From Bryum argenteum (taxonomy: Eukaryota; Streptophyta; Bryopsida; Bryales; Bryaceae): a DNA stretch of 64,000 nt. Below the pieces are notes generated by a model that was not told the DNA's origin, ran no database searches, and worked only from the letters and a program-made list of their open reading frames with translations. A program made the position numbers and the translations under genes. The stretch lies in assembly GCA_037043015.1 (NCBI GenBank), contig CM073323.1, forward strand, positions 24,952,758-25,016,757, written 5' to 3'. Positions 47,151 through 59,441 of the stretch are shown here, one piece after another (position 1 is the first letter of the stretch; each line of letters opens with the position of its first letter).

Positions 47151-49720
47151 AAAATAGTAAATACATTGTTGCTTTAAACACATTGCTTTAGACACATTGT
47201 TGCTTTCAAAGTGTAAATGAGTGTTATATCTTGATCTCAACCATACAATCTTGTTACGAGATTCTTGTAAACAATGTGGATCAAATTTGGAGTCGTCGAG
47301 CCCTATAGATTGTGGAATCCTAATTTTTACTTTGGAACTGAAAACAGACCTTTTGCAATACCTCAAGACAAAAATATTGTTGAAATTCATCTCTACAAGA
47401 GCCTAGATTCAAATTATATCACACCAAAAAAAAAAAAAAAAAAATAATAATAATAATAAAAATAATAATAATGAAGCGTAATTAATGACCTTGCAATAGT
47501 GAAAAGTGTCACAAATCTTACAAAGGAAAGAAAAATGTTCAAACTAGACGATAACTATTTGCACTTAAATACTTGCCCTGTTTTTAAGATATATTGGATT
47601 GTGCTGAATTCCACGAAAAAACATAGACTTGAATTGGAAATCAACCCAACCAATAACGTAAAATTCCAATAATGGATGGAGGAGATTAAGAGTACATAAA
47701 ATATCACATGTCTTTTGAAATTCTTTTGGAATATTGCAAATTAAATCCCAAAATTATTTATTGAGAAGATTTCCAAATTGAAAGTTGATGTACTTCATCC
47801 TACCTTCACACTAGTATGGTATGCATAAACTATACTATATATTATACTAAGTATAATATAAATCACGAAAAAAAAAAATCAAATTTAAAAGAATGGGCTT
47901 ACAGTAGTAAAACATGCCTCATGATCTACAATTCAAAAAGTTTTGATGCGACCCCCAAGAATGCATGCCATAAATTCATACCATAGTGGATAGTTGATTT
48001 GGATATTTTAGAATACTACCCAACAAACTTTGTTAAAAACGGACATCAAATGCTGAACAGTATGCGTAAAATTATCAAGTGGTTAGTACATGTATGATTC
48101 CTTCACTTCAATTATGAGTGTATCATTATCTAGTGTACAAGTATATAGTGTGTTGGTGAGTAAACCTACAATTCCTCTAGTTGAGATTCTATAGTGTCTA
48201 TTGGATTGGATAATTCTATTTATCCAAGAATTTACGGTGCTCTCGGATACCATAATTGATCTTGGCTATCTCTAAAACTTATCCGTGTGATTTTGTACAA
48301 TGACTCACAATATCCCTACTTGGATCCATTGAGACAACGCTTTCACGATAGCACTTCCACACCAAGTCCGCTGTAACTACCGCAGAGTATACCTTCGCGG
48401 GGCTCAAGTGTATTCAAGCGTCATTCTAGGACAAGGTTTTGACTATTTAGATTCCTAAACATCCCTATTGGAAATGCATAAGATACTATTCTCTTAAAGT
48501 TGAGAGATTCTTAATAAGACATACGATTGGACTACCTAAAAGCGCCAGGGAACCCAAAAGCGCGTTGTACCTCATTTGTAGATTGTGAAAATACAGATGT
48601 ACCTCATTTGTATATAACGCAATTGGGTCAAATCTTACTTAGCACTTTGGAATCTTGTATAAAATTCACAAATTCGAATTACATGTTGCAAATTTTTGCA
48701 ACCCTCCTGAAAACCTATTTCGCATGTGGTCATAATTTTATTTTGAATTTACTAGTGCTAAAAATAGGTCAGATCTCTTAAGTTGGTGCTTTTAGGACAC
48801 TCAACCTTAGATGCACCTCAAAACCTTAGTCGGTGGAGACTATGTCTTAGTCTTGATTGAGGATACATTAAAAAAAATCCCAAACAAGAACCTTAAACCA
48901 CGTTTTTCTAGTCGTTGCCGAAAGTGCAAATAATCACATTTTATTTTTCCTATATTGTTTTTTTATTTCTCCCAAGATGTACAAGATCTTTAAATTCTCA
49001 AATCCTACATAGAAAGTGGTTCCTATAACTAGTATGGTAAGTAGCCTCTTCATTGTTTACACTTCATTTAAGTTTTTATTTGACACATGCAAATCTGACT
49101 TCTGATAACTTTGAACATCATTGGCGTTTGTTCCCATTACTTGTTAAGGAAAGTCTTGGCGGAGTCAGGTTTGACAGCCGCTCCATTGTGGGTCTGTTTG
49201 TTATGGAGAGAGTGGTTTGCTATGACCGAGGAGGAGGCCGAGGGTGGTGGCTTGGACTCGCAATTAATCCCGGGGCCCTAGCTAGTTTTTTTTTCGGTCG
49301 TCGTACCACCGGCCATAGCTTAGCTTAGATGATGGGAATGTGGGCTTACATACATAGCGTCTGGCATTGTACCTTCTGACATAGCTCTCTCGCTCACTCG
49401 TGTGTGTACTTCCATCATACCTGGCCAGCTTAGATCTCAAACCCTCGCGAACATCTACCGCGTAGGGTAATTTGCCCATCCATTAAGATGGCATATGATC
49501 ATATCCCGCTCGCCCCGGGTGTACCATGCCTCGCCCGTCAGGGGTCGGACCCCGTCTGCAAGCTTTTTGTTCCCCTGTGCCAGACATACCACAATGGGCA
49601 CGTAACCACTTCACCATCAAGTACTATCACCCCATGCAAGAAGATGGAAAATATATACATACATGGATAAAAACTAGATTTTTACATAAAATTAGTTTGA
49701 TCCAATGAGTCGCGTGACTT
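47151..49720. other. AT-rich intergenic region, no gene seen
   Basis: This holds an A-run followed by AAT trinucleotide repeats (about 47424-47472). No recognisable protein was found on either strand. Confidence 0.4.
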
Positions 49721-49724
49721 TACG

Positions 49725-50275
49725 TCAACGGATAGATAATATAAACGCCGGTCCCTCTCTACGAGGCCAGCACAAATGAAGTGTACACTGTACAAATTGA
49801 TAGTGTAAACGCCGGTCCCTTTCTATGAAGCCGGCGTGAATTAAGTGTCCGTTGGGAATGCTAATGAGCCGTTGGCCAATGAGGCACGTGAGTTTACGTC
49901 AACGGATAGATAATATAAACGCCAATCCCTTTCTACGGGGCCAACGTGAATTAAGTGTCAAGATTGATAGTGTAAATGCCGGTCCCTTTCTAAGAGGCCA
50001 GCGTGAATTAAGTGTCTAGATCGATAGTGTAAACGCCGATCCCTTTCTAAGAGGCCGGCGTGAGTTAAATGTCCGTTGGGAATGCTAATGAGTTATTGGC
50101 CAATGAGTCACGTGAGTTTACGTCTTAGTCGTAATGAACAGGTAGATAATATAAACTCTAGTCCCTTTCTACGGAGCCGGCACGAATGAAGTGTCCAAAT
50201 AGATAGTGTAAACGCCGGTCCCTTTCTAAGAGGCCGACGTGAATTAAGTGTCCGTTGAGAATGCTAAAGAGTCGT
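49725..50275 (+). repeat. Complex tandem array with GCCGG hairpin cores, seven units
   Basis: Seven units of about 57-120 bp begin near 49730, 49799, 49905, 49966, 50023, 50142 and 50202. The core is GATAGTGTAAACGCCGGTCC, then CTTTCTANGAGGCCGGCGTG, then AATTAAGTGTCC. ACGCCGG and CCGGCGT flank a 15-nt loop and can pair. Two unit types alternate: a GATAATATAAA type and a GTGTAAA type. Some carry an extra tail with CCAATGAG-CACGTGAGTTTACGTC, so a CACGTG G-box recurs. No coding sequence is present. Confidence 0.85.
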
Positions 50276-53107
50276 TGCCCACCGTACAAGGGTAGATTGG
50301 AACTCCTAATGAACACATGCAATGATACAGAAAAAAGGATGAACGCTCAAGGGGTAGGAAGCGTGATATGAATGATGGAGATGCCTTTGACTCTAATTTT
50401 CTTTGGTGACTCCAACTTTCTTTGGTGACTCCAATTTTCAAAAGTGCGGTTTTCTCTCTATGCACTTCTGGGTGTGTGAACTAATATTTATTCCTATTTA
50501 AGCTTCCAACCGTAACATATTGTAACCAAAACTACTTCCTTTTTAGTTGTTCTCTCAAAAATTGACCGTTGGATGCTCACCATTTAAGAGATCATATTAC
50601 CCAAAGTTTGTATTGTAACTTTTTTTTGTTGTATTTACAACCCATCTTAGCTCAAAACCCAAGATTTGTCCTAGAAGACTCAATTATTGGTATTTGACTT
50701 TGCAAATTTTACCACATCACTTTGTCTTATAATGAGTAGTGAGTAACAATCTCAACCTAACATATTACTTTCAACACCTTCTGTCATTGAGGCTGCCCAA
50801 AATCGCAAAAGTCCATTTTGGGCTTCAAGGAAAGTTAGTGGTTAATATTACATGAAAACACAACATATACCCATCCGTAGAGTAGGTCTAGTTGCCCTCT
50901 TTGTGTTGTGCAATTTTGAGGAGATTACATATTCAATTGTAATTTTACAAAAGATTCACATAAGAAGTAACCTATACTACTTTCTTGGGTGTCACTTCAC
51001 TGCCCAATTTCATTCATGTTCTTCATACTAATTGTGAACAATTGTCATTGCATCTTTGTGGTAAAATATCAACGTCAAGTGGGACACTCATGGTGATTAA
51101 CATTGACCAAGTGGTGTACATTCATCTTCCAAAAACTTTGGTGTTGTTATACTAAATTCTTTACAATATACAATTATCATAACACTATTTATAGTGGAAC
51201 ACTAATTTAAGTAAAGCAAAGTAGTACTAAAAGGAGCTCTAATTACGCTGATCTTAGAAGTTAGAACTTCTTTTCTTTATTATTATTGTTTGTTAGAAGA
51301 TTCTTCTAAAATGCCCAAGTCCAAAATTAGAACCCCACCTCCAATGCACCGGCAGTAGGGCAATTCACTGTTTACCCTCACAAGAAGCGGCGTGGTTTCG
51401 TGAATGAATATGTGCTGATTGATTAGAAAAAAGTAATAATACAAAATAATATCCCACTAAGATTACATGGCTTGTTTAGGGGGAAGCTGCATATTCACAT
51501 TGGATGAATTATTGTCTAAAAGGAATAGATTCCAACCGCATTATTAATGACGTCATTTATCAATTAATTTCCTTGTGACGTCATTTACCAATTAGTTCCC
51601 ATGTGACAGTCATTTACCCAAAAATATTCCACATAGACTTGTACCCAAAGTACTGCTCAAAGTGTGGTTTTAGTTGAAAAAGAAATTAAAAGGTGCTTCC
51701 TTCGATTCCACATAAACAATTTAATTATTGGGATGTAAGGAACCTAAATGTATCAATTTTCTCATGAGGAATGTAGCCTTCAAGTTCATCTTCGAATGAG
51801 TTTTACCCATAGTGTCGTAAAACAACATTTTGGATGATGGACATAAACTTTGAAGACACTAGTGCATGTGTGGTTTGAGTAGAGGGAACAGATAAACCTG
51901 AAGTGGGTCTTTTGAAGCCACTTCGCAACTACTCCTTCCCTCTACCTAAACCACGTATGCACTAGCGAGAGTCTTAACTTCTTTATCCGGACTTGTTTTT
52001 GACGAAATCACTTGGGTATGTCCCAAATCAAGTCTAGTTTGTGTGAAAGAAATTTTAGACCCATACAATGAAGTATGAATTATTGGCATGTATTTAGTAA
52101 AGGGAGCTTTTGCTTTTGGGATTCCAAACATGGAGCTTGTAATACCATTGCAAGCTAATTATGTGAAATTCAAAATAGTTTTTCATGAGTTCTTTTTACA
52201 TAAGTATGATCTTTAGATGCATCCTAACACCTTTCTAGTTGTAAGTTTTTTGATCCAAATAACTTTGGTATTGGATTTGCAAAGATATTTCTACGATGAA
52301 AAAAGTGAAACATGGATTTTGAGGATGTTGATCTCCTTCATTTAGTGTTAGATTTTGACATTATTTTTTGGGATTAATTCCATAGTCATAGTCTAGTTTT
52401 AGTGGCGGAGACTTTAACCTAATTGAAGATATATTGAAGATAGGCCATGAATTTGAGTGCAAAGAGTTTACTTTTGGACTATTTTTCCTTTGTAAAATTT
52501 GGGGCATTATTCACCATCGGAAGGCTACTATTTGAGCCAAGATTTTTTTTTTGATGATTTTTTGGTACACAAGTGTTTTTTAAATGAAGATGAACAACTT
52601 TCTAATATATGTTTTTCTTATTGCAAACTTTGCTTTTGGTAGCTTTTTCAGTACAAAGCGAAAAAAGATGGAATTTTGTAGTGTGTTTCGCACACTAATA
52701 CGTAATGATCATGCAATCTATGAAGTTCCATGGGCCAAGATTTGGTCAAAGTTACCTACAACAAATCTAATACCAATTTGTATTATTGAGATCTTCATAG
52801 CTTAGTCTCTCAAATTCATCTACAACATTTTTTTTGAAAATGTGTTTTTGGGTAAAATAACCTCAAGAACGTATAGTGGTTAAGCACCAACAACAACCCA
52901 AATACAACAAAACATCAACATTACAGTACTCAGGTGGAAATACCGCAAGTATGCCCCTCTCAATTTCCAACGCAACACACCAAACAAGACCTTGCACCAG
53001 CAAGCTCAAAAACCTCTCTTCTTCACATCCAAGTTGGGCAACTCTCAAATCCACGCGCAAATGTTGCCAAAGAGCATTCATGCTACCAATGGCTGATAGC
53101 GAGTTTA
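50276..53107. other. AT-rich intergenic region, no gene seen
   Basis: This includes a small tandem phrase (CTTTGGTGACTCCAA twice at about 50400-50432) and a duplicated GTGACGTCATTTACCAATTA-like motif at about 51550-51620. No gene is recognised. Confidence 0.4.
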
Positions 53108-53244
53108 CACTACGGTGGAGAAGTCCGTCGGTCAAGAAATTAAGTAGAAAGTATCAAATGTGATTGGTTAAAATTGAGTCTCTTGAAATGCGACTAGTCC
53201 AAAATTAAATTCTTGACCGAGGGGTGGCCTTCTCCACCATAGTG
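53108..53244. mobile_element. Foldback MITE (137 bp), TA-flanked
   Basis: The left arm CACTACGGTGGAGAAG, then CGGTCAAGAA, is mirrored by TTCTTGACCG and CTTCTCCACCATAGTG at the right. A few extra bases lie inside the right arm. TA precedes and follows the element (53106-53107 and 53245-53246). The CACTA start with TA flanks matches the style of the 217-bp family, but the sequence differs. Confidence 0.7.
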
Positions 53245-53573
53245 TAAGAAGTCGTTGGTGAGAATTTGACAATTGAGCAAAAATGTAGGCTGGGGAGGTT
53301 GCGAGATGCTGGCGAGCAGTGAAGACAAATGTTGTGCATATTCCATTTTCACATTCTATGCCGCCGTGTATTTCTTCCTACCTCACAGTACCGGCACCAT
53401 GGAATCATGCTTCCTTCTGCCACGCTGCCGATGCATCACTACAAACCACTAATAAAACGAATTGTTTCACACGTTCATGGTTTCAAGAAGGTCTAGAAAA
53501 TCGAGGAAAAACTACACACAATTTGTTGTTTTTCGAAAGTTATCTATTACACTCTTTTTCAACTCTTTTACTG

Positions 53574-53922
53574 TTCACTTTGAGCTTCCTTTGCAATCTT
53601 TGCTCCTTGAAATCACCAATTGCACCAATTCCAATAAGTTCTTCTTTCACTTGCAAGAAAGTTTGCACGCTCTCACATTTAATGTTGTGTTTTAGAGACT
53701 AGTATGTGTTGTATTACTACAATGAAGAGTGACAATTAGTGTTATGATTCACTTTGAGCCGCCTTTGCAATCTTTGCTCCTTGTCTTCTCTTGAAATCAC
53801 CAATTCCAATAAGTTCTTCCACTTGCGAGAAAGTTTGTGCACTCTCACATTTCATGTTATGTTTTGAAGACTAGTGTTGTAACACTATAGTGACAAGTGA
53901 CAATTAGTGTTATGGTTCGCAA
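53574..53922 (+). repeat. Tandem duplication, about 174-bp unit
   Basis: TCACTTTGAGC...CCTTTGCAATCTTTGCTCCTT through GTGACAATTAGTGTTATG occurs twice (about 53572-53747 and 53748-53922), with a small indel (TCTTCTCTTG) and several substitutions. No coding sequence is recognised. Confidence 0.8.
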
Positions 53923-54235
53923 TTAATGTTTCCAACTCTAATCAACAACTCTTGTGTAGTGCTAATTACAAGAGTACGTACAGGGATCCAAGGAGGGCTA
54001 CTTCTAGAGTGGGGAGAAGTGACTCATACTCCTATCGTTGTATTATTTGGAGCATGGGGCCAAACTTGTTGCTTCCTTCATAGAGTGTGAAACAAAGTCA
54101 CTTTTCTTGCTTCTCTTTTATACTTGATTTATGCTTTGTACTTTCGAGGCTTAGTTTGATAGTTTTGCCAAACAAATGCGAACAATGAATGTTCTAGAGT
54201 TTAGAAATTGAGAAACATTTACTATGCTGGGGTAG

Positions 54236-54372
54236 CGCTCACCACCATAGCGAACCTAACTATGGGGTGGGTTCTTAAACCTTGTTGTACATTGCATGGG
54301 GAGATAACATGTGGATTATCTCCAAGACACTAAAGTAGTTGCTAGGTTGGATATAGCATAGTGTTAACCTGT
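54236..54372 (+). repeat. Dispersed repeat R1, copy 3 (diverged)
   Basis: It shares CACCACCATAGCG-AACCTAACTATGG, GGGTTCTTAAACCTTGTTGTA and CTAGGTTGG-ATAGCATAGTGTTAACC with copy 1, in the same orientation. The 5S-like part is absent. Confidence 0.5.
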
Positions 54373-54929
54373 AAAGGAGAAGCTCTACACTCGACCTCCA
54401 TACGGCCATATCTTAAAATCCGTGAACAAAGTTCTTTTGAATTCAATTTTGGAAAATCCAACCATAGGATATTCTTTATAACTGTTTAATTAGTCTACCC
54501 ACCATTGGCTTGGCCCCTGTAAGTTGTTGCAATTTCCTTTGGGGGTAATTTGGAGTTTTTTTTTTGGAGAAATTGAGATGCAAAGTGAAATAGTGTAGAG
54601 GGGAAAAGGCAACGATGGGAGGGGGGGGGGGGACAGTCTGACAGGCTGACGGCAGCAACATGCGCCCCCCCCTGCTCCCTCCTGCCCTTGCCCCTGCCCT
54701 GCCCCTACTGCCCTTTCTGCCCGTTTCCCTTGTCTGCTACCCTGCCCCTCCTTCTGCCCCCCGGCATCTGACACCCGCCAGATGTCACCTGTCGGCGCTC
54801 ACAATCGGTTACTACTGAAACGCCCGCCCATCAGTCAAGCCGTTTTTCTAGGCGTCAACGCAGATACTTCTTTATAAGAAAAAATAGAAGCGACATTGAA
54901 AGTGTCGTGTGAACACAAGCGAATTACTG

Positions 54930-55050
54930 GAAGTTACTGCATGCTCTTAGAACCATCCATAACTAGAAGTTACTGTATGTTCTTATAACCATCCATTACT
55001 GGGAGTTACTGCATGCTTTTGGAACCTTCTATGACAAGAAGTTACTGCAT
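54930..55050 (+). repeat. 36-bp minisatellite, about 3.4 units
   Basis: The unit begins GAAGTTACTGCATGCTCTTA and continues GAACCATCCATAACTA. It repeats with a few substitutions from 54930 to about 55050, directly upstream of MITE copy B. Confidence 0.8.
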
Positions 55051-55088
55051 GTAACTATCTACTTATTTAGTAAATTTTTCATCCATTA

Positions 55089-55305
55089 CACTAAATTTGA
55101 TAATTAGTGTTAGATTATTATAAGATTTGAAAATGCTATAGGTTTTTACTTTTGTTTAAAAAAATTTACCAAGAGCATTGATTCTGATACTATATAAGGA
55201 CCCCCATCTTGGCCAGTATAGTGGGTAAAATCATTGAACATCAGTAAAAACTTATAACATGTTTATGTAAATTAGTGTATTTAACACTAATAATCAAATT
55301 TAGTG
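55089..55305. mobile_element. 217-bp MITE, copy B
   Basis: It is nearly identical to copy A (35035-35251), with the same length. The ends are CACTAAATTTGATAATTAG and its complement, with TA at 55087-55088 and 55306-55307. Low divergence from copy A implies recent mobility of this family. Confidence 0.88.
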
Positions 55306-56100
55306 TAGTTAGGAGGATAGAAAGAGAGTTGGTTCATGGGTAAATTTTGAGTTAACTAATTGTTTCACGTGCTATATAATCTTGATGACATGGTGGTACT
55401 CTGTCCAATTCCCCTGTACATGCTCATTTTTTGTATTCTCTCTTCCTTCTCTTTCTCAATGTGTTATCAACACGATGCTTCTGCCTACGATGTTTCTTGT
55501 CTTCCAACTTTGGTTGTTTATAAGAGATTTTCATTGTTTGTCCATCACTTTATTATAATTGATTCCACTCTTGTATGAGTAATTAAACACTCATTCATAG
55601 GATGCTTCTTGATAATACCCTTTCCATGTAGATAGCTTTGCATATTTTATCCTAGCCTTATGTCGATATCATCTACTTTAAAAGCATCTCATACTTGCAT
55701 AGATCACCTTCATCTAGAGAGTTAATCCAATGAAATGGTTGGTTGACTAAATGAGGGTATTTTTTACTGATTAGTAGGAACTTTTTTTTTTTAGTGGTCA
55801 ATACGGGTTGGACAATAGGGAATTTTCAATTAATTGCATGTCCACCTTACCTAATTTGTGGAGAGTTTTTATTTTTGCTATCATATATCTTCATTCATAT
55901 TTTTGCTCTTAGTTGATAATATATTACCTTGTTTTCAACTTTGTCATAAACTTAGGATGAGTGCTTCTACCTCTAAATCTTTATTAGAGCACGAAGTAGC
56001 CAAAAAAATACAACCTCTAACTTTTTTTTTGAGTAAGAGGCTGATGGAAGCTGCATGTGTGGTGTGTTGATTTCAAAGCATATTTTGTGTCTAATGAAAT
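55306..56100. other. AT-rich intergenic region, no gene seen
   Basis: Short open frames only. No domain is recognisable on either strand. Confidence 0.4.
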
Positions 56101-57170
56101 AGAACGACTTCTCACTTATCCTGTACAAACAAACTTCACGACGGCAGGGAATAGCTCTGCGATTGTCTTAATGGGAGAGCATACTAATGATTCACTTCAT
56201 GAGCGAGCAGTATTTTCAAGTTGGTGACCCGACATACCTATGAAGGCAAGTGGAGGCATAGTTTCAACATGAGGAGACTATCTTTTTTCTAAGCCTCGCA
56301 ATGATTGGGCAAATATCAGAGTTTATGATTTTCCAAATTTCTCATATTACAGCAATCAACTGTTTACAATTGTATCTCAGTTACATTTAGGTAGAGAAAC
56401 CAAGTCCAATGAGGAGATGATTAACAAGGGTGTTGATGCATGTTACTTTCACTTCTGGAGACATTATTTCAAGATGTGAAAGCATACCCCTACTCATTCA
56501 AGACTTGATTCTAAAGCATGGCGTACTTGTCAGGTCAACACATTTGCCACTCATTTAAGACTTGATTCTAAAGCATGGCGTACTCGTCAGGTCAACACAT
56601 TCGCCAGAAACCAAAAGATGACTCTCTGTTAGGGCCGGGCGAGAGTGAAGTTCCCTGGAGGTGCCACCCTCATCAACTCTAATGCCATGTTTGCCCCGGA
56701 AGCACACCAAATTTTGATTAACTTGCGATCTCTAGGTACATATAATTCACGCCCTTACAGTGATTGAGGACGGTGAGGAGATTCTATACGTGATGCAAGG
56801 AGACAAGTGCTTAGCCACTCCACGCTGCTGAGATAACAACCTCTACTGCACGCTGCAGAGATAACAACCTCTATAATATACCACTCTCTTGTCTCAATAT
56901 AGGTTTCCAAGACCATTCGGCATATTTAATTGTCATGCCAGACAAGGTTAAACTTTGGCAGCGGAGGGTGGATAACCTAGGAGTGACCATCTTCAAACGG
57001 AAGATTCGTGTTCTAACAGGTCATGAGATCTTTCTAAGTGATGCCAATAAGCTTAAAGTGTACGAGGCGTTTGCTCAAAAAAAGCTTACTATTAGGCCTC
57101 TAGAGTAGGAACTGCCAAAAGAGCTTCTTCCCCCTCCACACGCTTTAAGGGGACATATGTAGACCCATCA
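56100..57170 (+). pseudogene. Broken coding-like tract, unidentified
   Basis: Several plus-strand stretches translate into protein-like sequence but change frame and hit stops. Examples are GRARVKFPGGATLINSNAMF (about 56634), VIEDGEEILYVMQGDK (about 56760) and DKVKLWQRRVDNLGVTIFKR (about 56941). The second fragment is faintly cupin-like, but I do not assign a family. A 57-bp tandem duplication at about 56495-56607 (CTTGATTCTAAAGCATGGCG twice) further disrupts it. It may be a captured gene fragment carried by the adjacent retrotransposon, or an unrelated relic. Confidence 0.4.
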
Positions 57171-57179
57171 ATTGTTCAG

Positions 57180-57275
57180 GTACTTTGAACCTTTCACGTA
57201 CCCTGAACCTTTCACGTACTCTTTCACGTACCGTGAACCGTTCACGTACTCTGAGGCTTTCAGGTACCCTGTACT
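57180..57275 (+). repeat. Short degenerate tandem repeat (TTCACGTACCCTGAACC)
   Basis: Five to six irregular copies of a 12-18 bp phrase, TTCACGTACNCTGAACC. They separate the unidentified tract from the copia relic. Confidence 0.7.
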
Positions 57276-57289
57276 TCCTCGTTCATATT

Positions 57290-58400
57290 AATGTTGATGG
57301 GGTCTATTTTGAAGTCACTTTATTAAGCACTCAAAATGATGACTTTTTCAAAATTTTAGCATCCTTGTTAAAATACAAAATTCACTATTAAGGATATCAA
57401 GTCAAATTCTTGGGCATGGACAATACTCAAGAATTTAAGTCACATGCTTTTGGAGACTATTGTAGAGCCACTCAAATTTCTTTAACCTATAATCTCATAC
57501 GAGCATTCTCAAAATGGGTTGGTTGAAGCTTTCATAAAAAAAAAATTCAACTTATAAGCCGACGTGTTTTGATCCATTCTCATTTACCTTCATCATTTTG
57601 GTTACATGCAATATAACATGTTGCTGCTTTACTTAAGTATAGACCTACACTACTTCTTAAACATTCTTCAGTTGAGATTTTAACTAGTCAACCCCTAGCG
57701 TTGCCCATTTCAGAGTCTTTCGATGTCGTGTTTGGGTCCATGCTCCGGAGCCACAACATTGGACCATAAGGTCTCATCCTCAAGAAGGCATCAAAGTAGG
57801 ATTTGAGTCTAGAAGTATAATGCAATACGTTTCCTCTCAGACATGAGTCTTACATAAGGCTTTATGTGAGAATTGTCGATTTTTCTCTTCTTCTACCTTA
57901 CCGAGCTCTTATCAACCTTTAGTTTTCTTTGCTTCCCAAACCTTCACCATGATTCTAGACCCTGAAACCAAGCTTGGAGACTTAGAAGTTAGAAAACTAC
58001 TAGATCCCCAAACCTTGGCTAAAAAGCTCCTAGATGGTTTCAAAGACTCCTTGGTGTCCTTGCAAATCACTCGAAACCCACTCCCCCACATTGGTTTGTT
58101 TGCCCTCAAGGTCTTTCTCAACCAACATACTCCTCAATCTTTATTGCCCGAACCCAAAAAACCTCCGTCCACTAAGTCTCATAGCAAGCCTCTTTGTCTG
58201 CTTTTTTTGTATCTAGCTTGAAGGAAGCTGGTGACCCCGTTACATTGCAAGAAGCAAAAGCTAGCCTTGACTAGCCCCGTTGGCTTCAAGCTCTCCAGCA
58301 TGAGTATGTCTCCTTGCGCACATATGACGTCTTTGGTTCGATTGTGACCAACTTGGCCACCAACCCAAGTTAAGCATATTCTTAGGTACAAGCTCTTGGA
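57290..58400 (+). pseudogene. Ty1-copia retrotransposon polyprotein relic (integrase to start of RT)
   Basis: Reading across frames, this shows the integrase core with DNTQEFKSHAFGDYC (Asp codon about 57419), then HSQNGLVEAF (about 57508) and LIHSHLPSSFW. A diverged integrase C-terminal part follows, with VGFESRSIMQY in another frame. The linker DPETKLGDLEVRKLLDPQTLAKKL (57958-58029) is typical of plant copia pol. The start of reverse transcriptase follows, with EAKASLD-PRWLQALQHEY (about 58254-58310). Frameshifts and stops make it non-functional. The gag and protease regions, the catalytic RT motif and the LTRs were not found. Confidence 0.8.
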
Positions 58401-59441
58401 ACCAAAAACAAAAAAAAGAAGGAAGAGAATCAATTCACACCCTATAGTGCATGGAGGTAGAAATTGGAGTTTTAAGATTTCAAGCTTTCAAAAACACACA
58501 AGGAGCATTAGGGGTTAATCAAGGCTCAATTTGTTGTTCTTTGGAATTGATTGTAACATTGATAGTTTCAAAAAAACATCCAAGGGATAGGTCAAACAAA
58601 CACTATCTACGCGAGCTTCAAATAGACTAAGAGTTCTTCTTTCCATAAACAAATAAAAAAATACAAAAAGTAATTAATAAACTCATTCATTTGTAATATT
58701 TTCATGTGAAAATCAATAGAATTGTAGAAAATCAATGGAGGTCTATCCCCCCCTTTTTTTTTAACAAGGTGCCAAATTTTTAAGTTTCTAATGCCCCATT
58801 CGCACCGGTGGACTGGTGTCTACATGGTTGTAGGCGTTAACTCTGTACAGTGCGAATTATCTCGAACGTGTTTACATTCATCGAATCTGAACTGGTTTAT
58901 TTTGGATGGGATGGGTGCGGGCGATGGTGGTATGGACTTCGTGGTTCACACCGACGTGGCTCCATGCCCCGCATTTTCATCATGGTTAAAATACGAAAAG
59001 AGATTGGGGATGGTAATCGAAATGACTCACGTGGAAAAAACCTGGGTTCGAGGGCGGGCGGGGGGCGACTGTGAAATGGCCGGGCAATGAAGCGGCCGAG
59101 AGGCGTCATATTTTCTCACGCGAACTCCTCTTCTTGAACGTTTCTATTTTGTTTCGCATGAGAATTCGGTGTGTCTTTGGGCGTCGTGTTTGGGTTGTCT
59201 GTTTGCGCGAGGTGTAGTCGCTCCGGATGGTTCATCTGCGCGTGTGCAATTGGGGGCAAGTTTGATTCATTTCAGTGGTTTTCGGTGGTAAGGTCCTGGC
59301 CGCAAATATCCGATCTTTGGTAGGTACGTTTAAATCGACGCATTTCGTTTGAGTTTTTTTAGAAGTAGAATCAAGATGAGCGGGATTATTTAGAATTAGG
59401 GTTTCGCGAAGTTATACGTCGTAGTACTCGATCCCTCCAGT

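Noticed and set aside
58850..59109. Open frames on both strands near the left end of the Harbinger element
   Set aside because: They lie in the transposon's non-coding 5' region, overlap each other and show no family resemblance.
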